Shown in pieces: positions 47,101 to 56,906 of a stretch of DNA of 64,000 bases; position 1 is the stretch's first letter; every line of letters begins with the position of its first letter. The notes beneath the pieces are model-generated. The model saw only the letters and a list, made by a program, of their open reading frames with translations. It was not told the DNA's origin and did no database searches. A program made the position numbers and the translations under genes. The DNA comes from Sva-07 sp963707515 (GTDB taxonomy: Bacteria > Actinomycetota > Acidimicrobiia > Acidimicrobiales > Ilumatobacteraceae), in the NCBI GenBank assembly GCA_963707515.1, contig CAVPQI010000003.1, positions 620,001 to 684,000 on the forward strand, read 5' to 3'.

Positions 47101-47388
47101 TCAGTCCTTGGGCGTGTCGGGAAGGCCGCCGTTGAAGGACTTGTACATCGAGTAGATGCTCTTGCACTGCTCGCAGATCGGCAGCTGCTTCGGGTCGCGC
47201 GACGGGACCCACACGAACCCGCACAGCGCCTCGATCGGCGTGCCCATGATGCGCGCTTCGAGCACGACGGCGGCGGCGTTCTCGCCGCGCTTGGTCTTGA
47301 CGATGTGCGCCGACGTGGGCTCGCCGGTCTCGGTGGTCTCGTCCGGGTCGAGATCGACGTCGGCGGGAAGCACCTCGAGATCGGTCAT
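47101..47388 (-). CDS. DUF3039 protein
   Basis: A 95-residue actinobacterial protein: acidic N-terminus (MTDLEVLPADVDLDPDE), ETGEPTSAHIVKTKRG, EARIMGTPIEALCGFVWVPSRDPKQLPICEQCKSIYSMY with three Cys (C-x18-CxxC), suggesting a small zinc-binding domain, and a short polar tail. Function unknown in the family. ATG 47388 is chosen; the longer frame upstream has no homology. It faces the thioesterase gene (82-nt gap, nothing notable in it). Confidence 0.8.
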   Translation of the reverse strand: MTDLEVLPADVDLDPDETTETGEPTSAHIVKTKRGENAAAVVLEARIMGTPIEALCGFVWVPSRDPKQLPICEQCKSIYSMYKSFNGGLPDTPKD

Positions 47389-47469
47389 GGGACCAGTGAA
47401 GCACAGCGATCGCCTCCCGTCCGCAGATCCGACTCGGAACGTCGCCCCGCGTGCGCTAAGGTCCGACCC

Positions 47470-47595
47470 GTGCTCGTTGTGATCGTCGCCGCCATTGCCG
47501 CAATTGCGGCACTCGGCGCAGCTGCAGCAGCACGCGGCCCCGCTCCCGTACTCATTCCGGTACGGGTCAGGCGGGGGAGTCGAGCTCAGCGCTAG
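47470..47595 (+). CDS. Possible 41-aa hydrophobic small protein
   Basis: In the 319-nt gap before the malic enzyme gene, a GTG at 47470 opens a frame giving LVVIVAAIAAIAALGAAAA then a basic Arg-rich tail (RVRRGSRAQR) and a TAG at 47593. This looks like a single-pass membrane micro-protein. No Shine-Dalgarno is seen; CTAAG lies about 11 nt upstream, so a leaderless transcript is possible. It could equally be chance in GC-rich sequence. Confidence 0.3.
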   Translation: MLVVIVAAIAAIAALGAAAAARGPAPVLIPVRVRRGSRAQR

Positions 47596-47707
47596 TCGCT
47601 GACGCATCGTCGAACTCGCCCGACCAGCCGGAAACCGGCGGCGGGCTCCGCTGCCGGGCTTCGGTACCCATCCACGTCTCCGAGACGCACACCCCGAAGG
47701 ACCGACC

Positions 47708-48957
47708 ATGACCAGCACCGACCTCCACTCCGACGAGGCGTTCACCACGATCCCCGACGCGATCGAGATCACCGATCCGTATGCCGACGATCCGGCCTTC
47801 GTCCTCCACCAGGGTGGCAAGCTCGCCGTCGCCTCGACGGTCCCGGTGGACGGCCCCGAAGCGCTCGCCCTCGCCTACACCCCCGGCGTCGGGCGTGTGT
47901 CGCAGGCGATCGCCGACGAGCCCGACCGCGTCTGGTCGCTGACCGGGCGTTCGAACGCCGTCGCCGTGCTCTCCAACGGCACCGCGGTGCTCGGGCTCGG
48001 CAACATCGGCCCCGAAGGTGCGCTCCCGGTGATGGAGGGCAAGGCCATTCTCTTCAAGCAGTTCGGCAACGTCGACGCCTACCCGGTGTGCGTCGATGCG
48101 GCGACGATCGACGAGATGGTCGCCATCGGCAAGGCGATCGCGCCGACGTTCGGCGGGATCAACCTCGAGGACATCAAGGCGCCGGAGTGCTTCGAGATCG
48201 AGCGCCGGCTGCAGGAAGAGCTCGACATCCCCGTGTTCCACGACGACCAGCACGGCACGGCGATCGTCGCCCTGGCGGCGCTGATCAATGCGGCCACGGT
48301 GGTCGGAAAGCGTGTCGGCGATCTGCGTGTGGTGATCGTCGGGACGGGCGCCGCGGGTGTCGCCGTCGCCGAGTTGCTGCATGACGCCGGCGCCGGCAGG
48401 GACGAGACCGGTGACATCATCGGCGTCGACAGCGCCGGCATCCTCCACCGCGAGCGTGAGGGCCTGACCGCCACCAAGCAGTGGTTCGTCGATCACGGCA
48501 ACCGCGACGACCGACGCGGTGGGGTGCGTGAGGCGCTGCAGGGTGCCGACGTGCTGCTCGGATTGTCCGGTCCCGGCGTGCATCGAGCCGGAGTGGCTCG
48601 CCGAGATGGCCGACGCAGGCGATCGTGTTCGCGATGGCCAACCCGATCCCCGAGGTGATGCCGGAGCTGATGCCCTCGAACGTCGCCGTGATCGCCACCG
48701 GGCGCAGCGACTACCCCAACCAGATCAACAACGTCCTCGCCTTCCCCGGCGTGTTCCGCGGGATGCTCGACGTGCAGGCGACGCGTTGCTCGATCGAGGT
48801 CAAGCGGGCCGCCGCCGACGCTCTGGCGGCGCTGGTGGAGACCCCTGACGCGGGACGCATCATCCCGGGTGCCTTCGAGCCGGGCGTCGCCGACGCCGTT
48901 GCCGACGCGGTCCGGGCCACGGTGCTCGCCCTCGGCCACGTCCGCCCCACCGGCTGA
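47708..48957 (+). CDS. NAD(P)-dependent malic enzyme (two +1 frameshifts)
   Basis: Converts malate to pyruvate and CO2. About 415 residues after removing two extra G bases. Motifs: LAYTPGVGRVSQAIADEP with the catalytic Tyr, SNGTAVLGLGNIGPEGALPVMEGKAILFKQF with the Lys, INLEDIKAPECFEIERRL, VFHDDQHGTAIVALAAL (metal Asp), VVIVGTGAAGVAVAELL (dinucleotide motif), FAMANPIPEVMPE, and SDYPNQINNVLAFPGVFRG. The breaks are near 48576 (GPG|CIEPEWLAEM) and 48612 (MAD|QAIVFAMANP). A GAAGGA Shine-Dalgarno precedes ATG 47708. It faces the HD gene across two family-B hairpins. Confidence 0.85.
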
Positions 48958-48985
48958 TCCGACCGGTCCTCCGACGATCCCCCCG

Positions 48986-49032
48986 TTCCGGGTCGGAAAC
49001 ACCGCGGATTGCGCGGCATTGCCGACCCAGAA
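48986..49032. repeat. Inverted-repeat family B, copy 2
   Basis: TTCCGGGTCGG ... GCGCGGCATTGCCGACCCAGAA, the least symmetric copy (one mismatch in the outer arm, some in the inner arm). It lies in the 194-nt gap between the malic enzyme and the convergent HD gene, 28 nt after the malic enzyme stop. Confidence 0.75.
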
Positions 49033-49078
49033 GCGGTGGGCGTCGCGGTGCCGAGGGTGGTCGGATTGGTGCGCTCGC

Positions 49079-49125
49079 TTCTGGGTCGGAGTTGCCGCGA
49101 ACTGCGCGGCATTTCCGACCCAGAA
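49079..49125. repeat. Inverted-repeat family B, copy 3
   Basis: TTCTGGGTCGGA ... TTTCCGACCCAGAA with inner TGCCGCG/CGCGGCA arms and a 6-nt apical loop. The left flank CTCGC matches copy 1. It is 46 nt from copy 2 and 26 nt before the HD gene stop, where a bidirectional terminator would sit. Confidence 0.8.
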
Positions 49126-49151
49126 CGGGCCTGTCGTGGCGGTGGGTCCGG

Positions 49152-49860
<709 letters not shown>

Positions 49861-49996
49861 AACGCCAGTGTGCCAGTGCCCAGCGAGCGGACCCGGTCGC
49901 CGCCGGCTCGGCCATCGTCCGGGGGGCGGGTGTGTCGACGCCCGCGGCGGGTGGCATGGGCGGGTGGCATGGTGCGGCGAGTGGCATGGTGTGGCG

Positions 49997-50275
49997 GTGA
50001 CGATCCTCATCGACGAGGCGCGGTGGTGGTGGCAGGGCCGCAAGTGGTGCCACCTCGTGAGCGACGTCTCCTACGACGAGCTGCATGTCTTCGCCGAGCG
50101 CGTCGGCATTCCGCGGCGCGGGTTCCAGGGGGACCACTACGACGTCCCCGAGGAATACCGCGCCGAGCTGATCGCCGCCGGGGCGGTGGTGGTCGAGAGC
50201 CGTGAGCTCCTGCGTCGCCTGCGCGGCGCGGGGTTGCGGTTGTCGCCGGCCGAGCGGCGGGCACGATCGGGTTGA
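49997..50275 (+). CDS. DUF4031 protein (92 aa)
   Basis: A short protein: VTILIDEARWWWQGRKWCHLVSDVSYDELHVFAERVGIPRRGFQGDHYDVPEEYRAELIAAGAVVVESRELLRRL. The motifs HLVSD, ELHxFA and FQGDHYDVPE are the DUF4031 signature; most relatives have PxW near the start where this one has ARWWW. Biochemical role is unknown. GTG 49997 is used; another GTG at 49991 is possible. It is divergent from the HD gene. Confidence 0.8.
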   Translation: MTILIDEARWWWQGRKWCHLVSDVSYDELHVFAERVGIPRRGFQGDHYDVPEEYRAELIAAGAVVVESRELLRRLRGAGLRLSPAERRARSG

Positions 50276-50302
50276 CGCCCGCGGCCGGCCAACGCCCGTG
50301 AC

Positions 50303-50737
50303 TCATCGGCTCCAGCGAGGTGGCTCGCCGTAGCGATCGCGCGGGCAACCGATCTCGTCGTCGGAGAACACGTACCACTCCATGAGATCGATGCCGGCGT
50401 CGTCGCAGCGGGCGCTCGCCTCGAGCCACCGGTCGATGTCGGCTGGCTCGACCGGTCGGTGCGGGCGAACCGAGGCGAGCACGATCGCCGCCACCTCGGA
50501 CTCCGGTGCGGCCCGCTCGACGATCTCGTCGACGACGCCCAGCACGTGATCGGGTTCGGTGGTGCCGGTGACGATGACGACGGCGCGCCCACGGTCGGTG
50601 TGGTCGAGGAGGATGGCGATCGTCTCGTCGATGGGGGGAACGGACCGGGCGATCGCCAGCACCTCGCGGGCGTGGGTGTCGCTGCGGATGGGGTCGACGC
50701 GTGCCCGAGGGACGTGCGATGGCAGGGGAACAGACAT
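50303..50737 (-). CDS. Conserved hypothetical protein (144 aa)
   Basis: No family recognised with certainty. The protein has RSVPPIDETIAILLDHTDRGRAVVIVTGT (beta-strand then VVxxTGT), EVAAIVLASVRPHRPVEPADIDRWLEA, and a C-terminal MEWYVFSDDEIGCPRDRYGEPPRW. The layout (IAxLLD, VxASVRP, EWxV) loosely recalls RadC/JAB-type folds but the metal-binding HxH is absent. ATG 50737 has GAGGAG 6 nt upstream, a good ribosome-binding site. It ends 28 nt from the DUF4031 stop (convergent). Confidence 0.65.
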   Translation of the reverse strand: MSVPLPSHVPRARVDPIRSDTHAREVLAIARSVPPIDETIAILLDHTDRGRAVVIVTGTTEPDHVLGVVDEIVERAAPESEVAAIVLASVRPHRPVEPADIDRWLEASARCDDAGIDLMEWYVFSDDEIGCPRDRYGEPPRWSR

Positions 50738-50968
50738 GGGTGACTCCTCGTGACCGGCCGCCGGCGACGAATCGGCGGCGGGCTGCCGGCGACGAACCGG
50801 CGGCGGGATGGAGGGAGGAGTCGGTGACGCTCACCCTACGGAGACGGTGTGACAGCCGGGGTCGTGACGTTCGGGTCGACCGCCCCCACCTGGGGCAACG
50901 CGTGGTCGCGTGCGGCCCCCGGGAACCGATGAGAACACTGTGGCAACCAGGCCATAGTCTCGACAGCG

Positions 50969-51334
50969 ATGACCGTGGGGACCATCTATCACAACCCGAA
51001 CTGCAGCTCTTCCGTGCACGCCGTGCGCACCGCCGAGGAGCTCGGCATCGAGATGGAGATCGTCCAGTATCTCAAGCAGCCGCCCGACGCGGCGACGCTG
51101 CGTTCGATCGTCGACAAGTTCGACGGCGACATCTCCGACCTGGTCCGCCGCGACAACACGTGGAAGGCGCTCGAGCTGAGCGACGACGACGTCGCCACCG
51201 CCGAGCAGGTCGTCGACGTGCTCGTCGCCAACCCCAAGCTCCTCCAACGACCGCTCATCGTCACCGCCGATCGCGCCGTCATCGGGCGCCCGAAAGACGA
51301 GGTCGCAGACCTGCTCACCGCCCTTGCCGGATGA
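50969..51334 (+). CDS. ArsC/Spx-fold thioredoxin-like protein
   Basis: A 121-residue ArsC-family (glutaredoxin-coupled type) protein: IYHNPNCSSSVHAVRTAEELG with a single Cys at about residue 12, QYLKQPPDAATLRSIVDKF, LSDDDVATAEQVVDVLVANPKLLQRPLIVTADRAVIGRP. The RPLIV and GRP motifs hold the fold together. The Arg that marks true arsenate reductases cannot be assigned, and no ars operon is near, so a general thiol function is equally possible. The ABC exporter genes start 14 nt downstream. Confidence 0.75.
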   Translation: MTVGTIYHNPNCSSSVHAVRTAEELGIEMEIVQYLKQPPDAATLRSIVDKFDGDISDLVRRDNTWKALELSDDDVATAEQVVDVLVANPKLLQRPLIVTADRAVIGRPKDEVADLLTALAG

Positions 51335-51347
51335 GCGTGACGATCCC

Positions 51348-53168
51348 ATGAGCGACGCTCCCGAGCGGGCCCTGCACGCCGAGCCGACGCGCTGGACGCT
51401 CCTCTGGTCGACGCTGCGCGACCAGCGGCGCAACCTGATCATCGGGTCGCTGATCGGCCTGTTCTGGACGATCGGCAAGATCAGCGTGCCGGTTCTGCTG
51501 CGCTTCAGCATCGACCGCGGGATCGAGCAGGGCGAGCTGTTGTGGATGTGGGCGTTGCTCATCGCCCTCGCCGGCGTCGCCGTCGGCACGTTCACCGCCC
51601 TGCGCCGCTACTACGCCTTCCGCGAGGCGCGGTGGACCGAGACCCGGCTGCGGGAGCGCATCTTCAACCACATCATGTCGCTGCACGTCGGGTACCACGA
51701 CCGTGCCCAGACCGGCCAGTTGATGAGTCGCGCCTCGAGCGACCTCAACCAGATCCAGGCGTTCGTCGTGATGATCCCGATCACGCTGTCGAACTCGGCG
51801 ATGATCCTCGCCGCCGCCGTCATCCTCTTCGCCACCGACCCGCTGCTCGCCCTCGTGGCGCTGGCCCCGCTGCCGCTGGTCAACGTCGCCGGCCGGCGCT
51901 TCTCGCAGCGCATCCACGGTGCGGTGATGCAGGTGCAGGCCGAACAGGCCGAGCTGGCGACGGTCGTCGAGGAATCCGTGGGCGGTGTTCGGGTGATCAA
52001 GGGCTTCGGCGCCGAGGACGTGCAGTCGGCCAGGCTGCGCAAGGAGGCCGAGGACATCCAAGGCGTGTCGATCGGGGCGGCACGGATCCGCGCCAAGTAC
52101 CTCCCGGCGATCGACCTGCTGCCGCAGCTCGGCCTGATCGCCGTGCTCGCCTTCGGCGGCATGCGGGTGATCAACGGCGACATCACGCTCGGCCAGCTGG
52201 TGCAGTTCAACTTCTTCGTCGCCTTGCTGGTGTCCCCACTGCGGATGATCGGCATGACGATCGCCTTCGCCCAGCGGGCCGGGGCGGCGCTGGAGCGGGT
52301 CAACGAGATCCTCGAGACAGCGCCCGAGGTCGTCGACCCGCCGTCGCCGAAGCAGCTGCCGTCCGGGCAGCCCCGCGGTGCCGTGCGGTTCCGCGACGTG
52401 CGCTTCGGCTACGACCCGGCGGTACCGGTGCTCGACGGCTTCGAGCTCGACCTGGAAGCCGGGAAGTCGGTCGCCCTCGTCGGCGCCACCGGTTCGGGAA
52501 AGTCGACCGTCGCTCGTCTGCTGATCCGCTTCTACGACGTCGACGCCGGTCGGGTGGAGATCGACGGCATCGATGTCCGCGACCTGACGACCCAGGACGT
52601 CCGCCGCGCCGTCGGCATGGTGTTCGAGGACACGCTGCTGTTCCACGACACGCTCGCCGCCAACATCGCCTTCGCCCAGCCCGACGCCAGTCCCGAGCAG
52701 ATCGTGGAGGCGGCCCGGCTGGCGGGCGCCCACGACTTCATCGACCGGCTGCCCGACGGCTACGACACCCTGCTCGGTGAACGCGGCTACAGCCTGTCGG
52801 GCGGGCAGCGACAGCGCATCGCCATCGCCCGGGCCATCGTCGCCGACCCGCGGGTGCTCGTGCTCGACGACGCCACCTCGGCCGTCGACCCGTCGAAGGA
52901 GCACGAGATCCGCTCGGCGATGGCGACGGTGATGGACGGCCGGACGACGATCGTCATCGCCCACCGGCCGGGCACGATCGCCCTCGCCGACACCGTCGTC
53001 CTCCTCGACCAGGGACGGGTGATTGCGTCGGGTCCGCACACGCTGCTGCTTGCCGAGGAGCCCCGCTACCGCGAGGTCCTCGCTGCCATGGCCGTCGAGG
53101 ACGACGAGGAGCGGGCGTCGATCGAGCGGAGCAACGAGTCGGCACCGGCGATGGGAGGCGGTGACTGA
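51348..53168 (+). CDS. ABC exporter half-transporter 1 (membrane + ATPase)
   Basis: A 606-residue type-IV ABC exporter: six transmembrane helices (about residues 30-310), then the nucleotide-binding domain with Walker A GATGSGKST, the Q-loop region MVFEDTLLF, signature LSGGQRQR, Walker B LVLDDATSAVD and H-loop VIAHRPG. The catalytic Glu after Walker B is Asp, typical of the degenerate site in heterodimeric exporters. ATG 51348 is used. Its stop overlaps the next ATG (TGATG), so it pairs with half-transporter 2. Substrate unknown; drugs, lipids or peptides are all possible. Confidence 0.9.
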   Translation: MSDAPERALHAEPTRWTLLWSTLRDQRRNLIIGSLIGLFWTIGKISVPVLLRFSIDRGIEQGELLWMWALLIALAGVAVGTFTALRRYYAFREARWTETRLRERIFNHIMSLHVGYHDRAQTGQLMSRASSDLNQIQAFVVMIPITLSNSAMILAAAVILFATDPLLALVALAPLPLVNVAGRRFSQRIHGAVMQVQAEQAELATVVEESVGGVRVIKGFGAEDVQSARLRKEAEDIQGVSIGAARIRAKYLPAIDLLPQLGLIAVLAFGGMRVINGDITLGQLVQFNFFVALLVSPLRMIGMTIAFAQRAGAALERVNEILETAPEVVDPPSPKQLPSGQPRGAVRFRDVRFGYDPAVPVLDGFELDLEAGKSVALVGATGSGKSTVARLLIRFYDVDAGRVEIDGIDVRDLTTQDVRRAVGMVFEDTLLFHDTLAANIAFAQPDASPEQIVEAARLAGAHDFIDRLPDGYDTLLGERGYSLSGGQRQRIAIARAIVADPRVLVLDDATSAVDPSKEHEIRSAMATVMDGRTTIVIAHRPGTIALADTVVLLDQGRVIASGPHTLLLAEEPRYREVLAAMAVEDDEERASIERSNESAPAMGGGD

Positions 53169-54949
53169 TGCAGGTCATGGCCGCCATCTCCGAGGAGGAC
53201 ATGCTCGACGCCGACGAGGCGAAGCAGGTCCTCCGCCGCGCCGGCCGCATGGCGCTGCCGTTCCGCAAGACGATCGCCGGTGCGCTGGCGTTCACGGGGT
53301 TGTCGACGCTCGGCGTCGTGCTCGGTCCGGTGATCCTCCGCTGGGCGATCGACCACGGCATCGAGCCGGGTCGTTCCGACGTGTTGCGCAACGCCGTCAT
53401 CGTCTTCGTCGTCATCACGATCGTCGCCTACGTGGCGGGGCGCCAGCAGTACATCCTGATCAACCGCGCCGGTGAGGGCTTCCTGCGCATCCTGCGGATC
53501 CGGGTGTTCGACCACATCCAGAAGCAGTCGTTGGCGTTCTTCGACCGCAACAAGTCGGGCGTGCTCGTGGCCCGCATGACCGCCGACATCGAGTCGATGG
53601 CCGAACTGGTGCAGTGGGGTCTCTTGCAGTTCGTGCAGGCGATCCTGCTGGTGGTCCTTGCCCTCATCCTGGCGTTCGCCATGTCGTGGCAGCTGGCGCT
53701 CGTCGGGATGCTGGTGATGCCGGTGATCATCATCGCCTCGCGCAAGTTCCAGCGCGACTCCAACGCTGCCTACCTCGACGTCCGCGAGCAGGTCGGTCAG
53801 ACGCTGTCGAGCCTGCAGGAGGGCATCGCCGGGGTGCGCGTCATCCAGGCGTACGCCCGTGAGCCCGAGCAGCGGCGCCGGTTCCAGAGGTCGAACCGCA
53901 CGCTGTACGACGCCCACGTCCACAGCGTGCGCGTGTCGACGTGGTACTTCGGGCTCGTCGAGGCCTCAGGCATCATCGCCAGCGCGCTGATCATCGGCGC
54001 CGGCGGCTGGATGTACACCCGCGACATGGTGTCGGTCGGCACGATCATCGCCACCGTGCTGCTGTTCGTCCAGCTCTTCGAGCCGGTGCAGCAGCTGTCG
54101 CAGCTGTACAACACGCTGCAGTCGTCGGCGGCGTCGTTGCACAAGCTGTTCGGGATCCTCGACACCGAACCCGACGTGCTCGACGGAGAGCGCGAGCTGC
54201 CCCGTTCGGGCGAGCTGGTCGTCGACGGGGTGGGCTTCCGCTACCCGGAGACCGACACGCCGGTGCTGTCCGACGTGTCGATCACCGTCGCCGACGGGGA
54301 ACGTCTCGCCCTCGTGGGACCCACCGGTGCGGGCAAGTCGACGCTGGCCAAGTTGATGGCTCGGTTGTACGACCCGACCGAGGGTTCGATCACGTTCGGC
54401 GGGCTCGACCTGCGCGACGCCACGCTGGCCTCGTTGCGCCATCGTGTCGTCGTGGTGCCGCAGGAGGGATTCCTGTTCGGCGGCACGATCGCCGACAACG
54501 TGCGCATCGCCCGGTGGGGGGCGACCGACGACGACGTGCGCGCCGCGTTCGACGCCATCGGGGCGCTGGAACGCTTCGACGAGTTCCCGGAGGGCATCCA
54601 CACCGAGGTGCGCGAGCGTGGCTCGCGGTTGTCGGCCGGTGAGCGCCAACTCGTCTCGCTGGCTCGGGCCGCGCTCGTCGATCCCGGCGTGCTGGTGCTC
54701 GACGAGGCGACGAGCAACCTCGACCCGGGCACCGAGTACATCGTCGAGCGGGCGCTCGACAAGCTGATGTCGGGTCGCACGACGATCGTCGTCGCCCATC
54801 GCCTCTCGACGATCCAGCGCGCCGACCGCATCGGTGTCATCGACGGCGGGCGTCTGGTCGAGCTCGGCAACCACGCCGAGCTGGTCGCCCTCGGTGGTCG
54901 CTACGCCGCCCTCGCCGACGCCTGGGCGCGCAGCCAACCCGTCGTCTGA
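53168..54949 (+). CDS. ABC exporter half-transporter 2
   Basis: 593 residues with six predicted membrane helices and an ATPase domain: Walker A GPTGAGKST, signature LSAGERQ, Walker B VLVLDEATSNLDP with the canonical catalytic Glu, and H-loop VVAHRLSTI. This is the consensus-site partner of half-transporter 1, so the two form one heterodimeric exporter. The N-terminal 20 residues (AISEEDMLDADEAKQVLRRAG) form an amphipathic helix. ATG 53168 overlaps the upstream stop. A family-C hairpin begins one base after the stop. Confidence 0.9.
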   Translation: MQVMAAISEEDMLDADEAKQVLRRAGRMALPFRKTIAGALAFTGLSTLGVVLGPVILRWAIDHGIEPGRSDVLRNAVIVFVVITIVAYVAGRQQYILINRAGEGFLRILRIRVFDHIQKQSLAFFDRNKSGVLVARMTADIESMAELVQWGLLQFVQAILLVVLALILAFAMSWQLALVGMLVMPVIIIASRKFQRDSNAAYLDVREQVGQTLSSLQEGIAGVRVIQAYAREPEQRRRFQRSNRTLYDAHVHSVRVSTWYFGLVEASGIIASALIIGAGGWMYTRDMVSVGTIIATVLLFVQLFEPVQQLSQLYNTLQSSAASLHKLFGILDTEPDVLDGERELPRSGELVVDGVGFRYPETDTPVLSDVSITVADGERLALVGPTGAGKSTLAKLMARLYDPTEGSITFGGLDLRDATLASLRHRVVVVPQEGFLFGGTIADNVRIARWGATDDDVRAAFDAIGALERFDEFPEGIHTEVRERGSRLSAGERQLVSLARAALVDPGVLVLDEATSNLDPGTEYIVERALDKLMSGRTTIVVAHRLSTIQRADRIGVIDGGRLVELGNHAELVALGGRYAALADAWARSQPVV

Positions 54950-54950
54950 C

Positions 54951-55003
54951 CCGAAATTTGTCGGCTGCGTCACGCTCAGCGTGATCGCACGGACAAATTT
55001 CGG
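54951..55003. repeat. Inverted repeat CCGAAATTTGTC / GACAAATTTCGG, family C copy 2
   Basis: A perfect 12-bp outer stem around a 29-nt interior holding a second hairpin (CACGCT-C-AGCGTG). It starts one base after the ABC exporter stop, so it is probably its terminator. It shares the outer motif with the element at 14476. Directly after it lie six 11-bp tandem repeats. Confidence 0.75.
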
Positions 55004-55066
55004 TGGTTCGCCGGTGGATTGCCGGTGGATTGCCGGTGGTTTGGCGGTGGTTTGGCGGTGGTTTGC
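55001..55066. repeat. Six 11-bp tandem repeats (CGGTGGTTTGG type)
   Basis: Six head-to-tail units of CGGTGGWTTGS, alternating ATT and TTT variants, between the ABC exporter and the YceI gene. No coding role. Confidence 0.85.
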
Positions 55067-55087
55067 GGGCGCTGGCCGGAGGCGGTG

Positions 55088-55957
55088 TCAGCGGCGCTGG
55101 AAGACGAGGACGAACTCGACGAGGCCGTGGTCCTCGGTCTGCACGCCGGCGAACGACGGGTTGTCGATGCCGTAGTCGGCGAACACGACGGGGATCGAGC
55201 CGAGCACGCCGATCCGCCCGCCGGTCGCCTGGGCGGTGACGTCGAACGTGACCGGGTTGGTCACGCCACGCAGCGTCAGATCGCCGGTCGCCGAGGCGGT
55301 GACGGACTCGCCGTCGGTCGGGATGGTGCCGAAGTCGATCGGCTCGGTGAGCACGAACGTCGCCGTCGGGAACTCGTCGGCGCTCATGATCCGACCCTGG
55401 AACTGGCCGTCGCGGCGGCCGTCGTCGCTGGTGATCGAGGCGACGTCGACCGACACGTCGACGCCGGTGGCGGTCGTGCCCTCGATGGTCAGCGTGCCGT
55501 CGATCTGGTTGCTGCGCCCGACGGCGGTCGTGTTGACGCCGGCCAGCACCTCCTCGACCCGGTAGCCGAACTCGGAGGCGTCGGTCGCCGTCCACTCGCC
55601 GTCGAAGCCGTCGGTCGGCGCATCGGCGGCCGAGGTGTCGTCGGTCGAGGACGGCGTCGACGGCGTCGTGGGGCCGCCGACGGCGTCGGGTGCGGTGATC
55701 GTTGCCGTTCCGGCGACGGTGTCGTCGACCAGCGCACCGGCGAGGTCGTCCTCGTTCAGGGCGTCGGGGGAGTCGTTGAGCACCTCGGTGTAGAAGAAGA
55801 TCGCCCCGTACACGAGGCCCACCAGCACGACCACCCCGATCGCCACCCACATCACGATGCGTGTGGTCCGCGAGCGCCGCGGTCCCCGGGGATCCGATGC
55901 GTCTGGCGCGTCTGGCGTGTCTGGCGGGTCCGACGAGTCCGGATCGAGGTCGCTCAC
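55088..55957 (-). CDS. Membrane-anchored YceI-family lipid-binding protein
   Basis: 289 residues. A Pro/Asp-rich N-terminus and an uncleaved helix (IVMWVAIGVVVLVGLVYGAIFFYT, about 34-57) anchor it; a Thr/Asp/Ala-rich linker follows. The C-terminal ~175 residues form a YceI lipocalin-like barrel: EWTATDASEFGYRVEEVL, VDVASITSDDGRRDGQFQGRIMSADEFPTATFV, TGDLTLRGVTNPVTFDV, and VFADYGIDNPSF. YceI proteins bind isoprenoid-type lipids. Exported orientation is inferred. ATG 55957 is clear; no partner oxidase gene is adjacent. Confidence 0.85.
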   Translation of the reverse strand: MSDLDPDSSDPPDTPDAPDASDPRGPRRSRTTRIVMWVAIGVVVLVGLVYGAIFFYTEVLNDSPDALNEDDLAGALVDDTVAGTATITAPDAVGGPTTPSTPSSTDDTSAADAPTDGFDGEWTATDASEFGYRVEEVLAGVNTTAVGRSNQIDGTLTIEGTTATGVDVSVDVASITSDDGRRDGQFQGRIMSADEFPTATFVLTEPIDFGTIPTDGESVTASATGDLTLRGVTNPVTFDVTAQATGGRIGVLGSIPVVFADYGIDNPSFAGVQTEDHGLVEFVLVFQRR

Positions 55958-56087
55958 GGCGTCATCGTGCCACGTGGTGGACGATGTCCCACGGACGTCG
56001 GCCGGCCGGCGAGGGAAGCGCCAGCGACGAGCCGGAGTCGGGCCGACCAGCCGTGACCACCGCCTCTGGCGTGAGGCCCGACCAGAA

Positions 56088-56906
56088 TCACAGGATCTGT
56101 GACAGGAACAGCTTGGTGCGTGCTTCTTGTGGGTCGTCGAAGAAGTGCTGCGGCGTGCCGACCTCGACGATCTGGCCGTCGGCCATGAAGACGACCCGGT
56201 CGGCGACCTCGCGGGCGAAGCCCATCTCGTGGGTGACGACGATCATCGTCATCCCCGTCCGGGCGAGCTCCTTCATCGTGTCGAGCACCTCGTTGATCAT
56301 CTCCGGATCGAGCGCCGACGTCGGCTCGTCGAACAGCATCACCTTCGGCTTCATCGCCAGCGCCCGGGCGATGGCGACGCGCTGTTGCTGACCGCCCGAC
56401 AGCTGGCCGGGGTACTTCTTCGCCTGTTCCGGGATCTTGACCAGCTCGAGCAGTTCCATCGCCTGCGCCTCGGCCTTCGCCTTCGGTGTGCGGCGGACCT
56501 TGCGCGGCGCCAGCGTGATGTTGTCGATCACGCTGAGGTGGGGGAAGAGGTTGAAGCTCTGGAACACCATGCCCGTCTCGCGACGGATCTCTTGGATGTT
56601 GCGGATGTCGTGCGACAGCTCGGTGCCGTCGACGACGATGCGGCCGGCGTCGTGCTCCTCCAGGCGGTTGATGCAGCGGATCAGCGTCGACTTGCCCGAC
56701 CCGGACGGCCCGATGACGACCACGACCTCTTGGGCGGCGACGCGCAGGTTGATGTCGCGCAGCGCCTGGAAGTCGCCGAAGAACTTGTCGACGTGCTCGA
56801 TCTCGATGATCGCCGCGGCGTCGCCGGTCGTCGCGGTGGCGTCGGCGTACGCCTCGCCGCTCGGGGCGACGGCCGCACCGTGGTCGTGGATGTCGTCGTC
56901 ACTCAT
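56088..56906 (-). CDS. aapP: Polar amino-acid ABC transporter ATPase
   Basis: A 272-residue ATPase of the general L-amino-acid importer. The first ~30 residues are a polar extension; then IIEIEHVDKFFGDFQALRDINL, Walker A GPSGSGKSTLIRCINRLEEHDAG, signature LSGGQQQRVAIARALAMKPKVMLFDEPTSALDPEM, and VVTHEMGFAREVADRVVFMADGQIVE, all features of GlnQ/AapP. ATG 56906 overlaps the permease stop. It is the last gene of the operon aapJ, aapQ, aapM, aapP. Confidence 0.9.
   Translation of the reverse strand: MSDDDIHDHGAAVAPSGEAYADATATTGDAAAIIEIEHVDKFFGDFQALRDINLRVAAQEVVVVIGPSGSGKSTLIRCINRLEEHDAGRIVVDGTELSHDIRNIQEIRRETGMVFQSFNLFPHLSVIDNITLAPRKVRRTPKAKAEAQAMELLELVKIPEQAKKYPGQLSGGQQQRVAIARALAMKPKVMLFDEPTSALDPEMINEVLDTMKELARTGMTMIVVTHEMGFAREVADRVVFMADGQIVEVGTPQHFFDDPQEARTKLFLSQIL

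Noticed and set aside
50969..51334. Arsenate resistance operon
   Set aside because: Only an ArsC-like thioredoxin fold is present; no arsB, arsR or acr3 neighbours.
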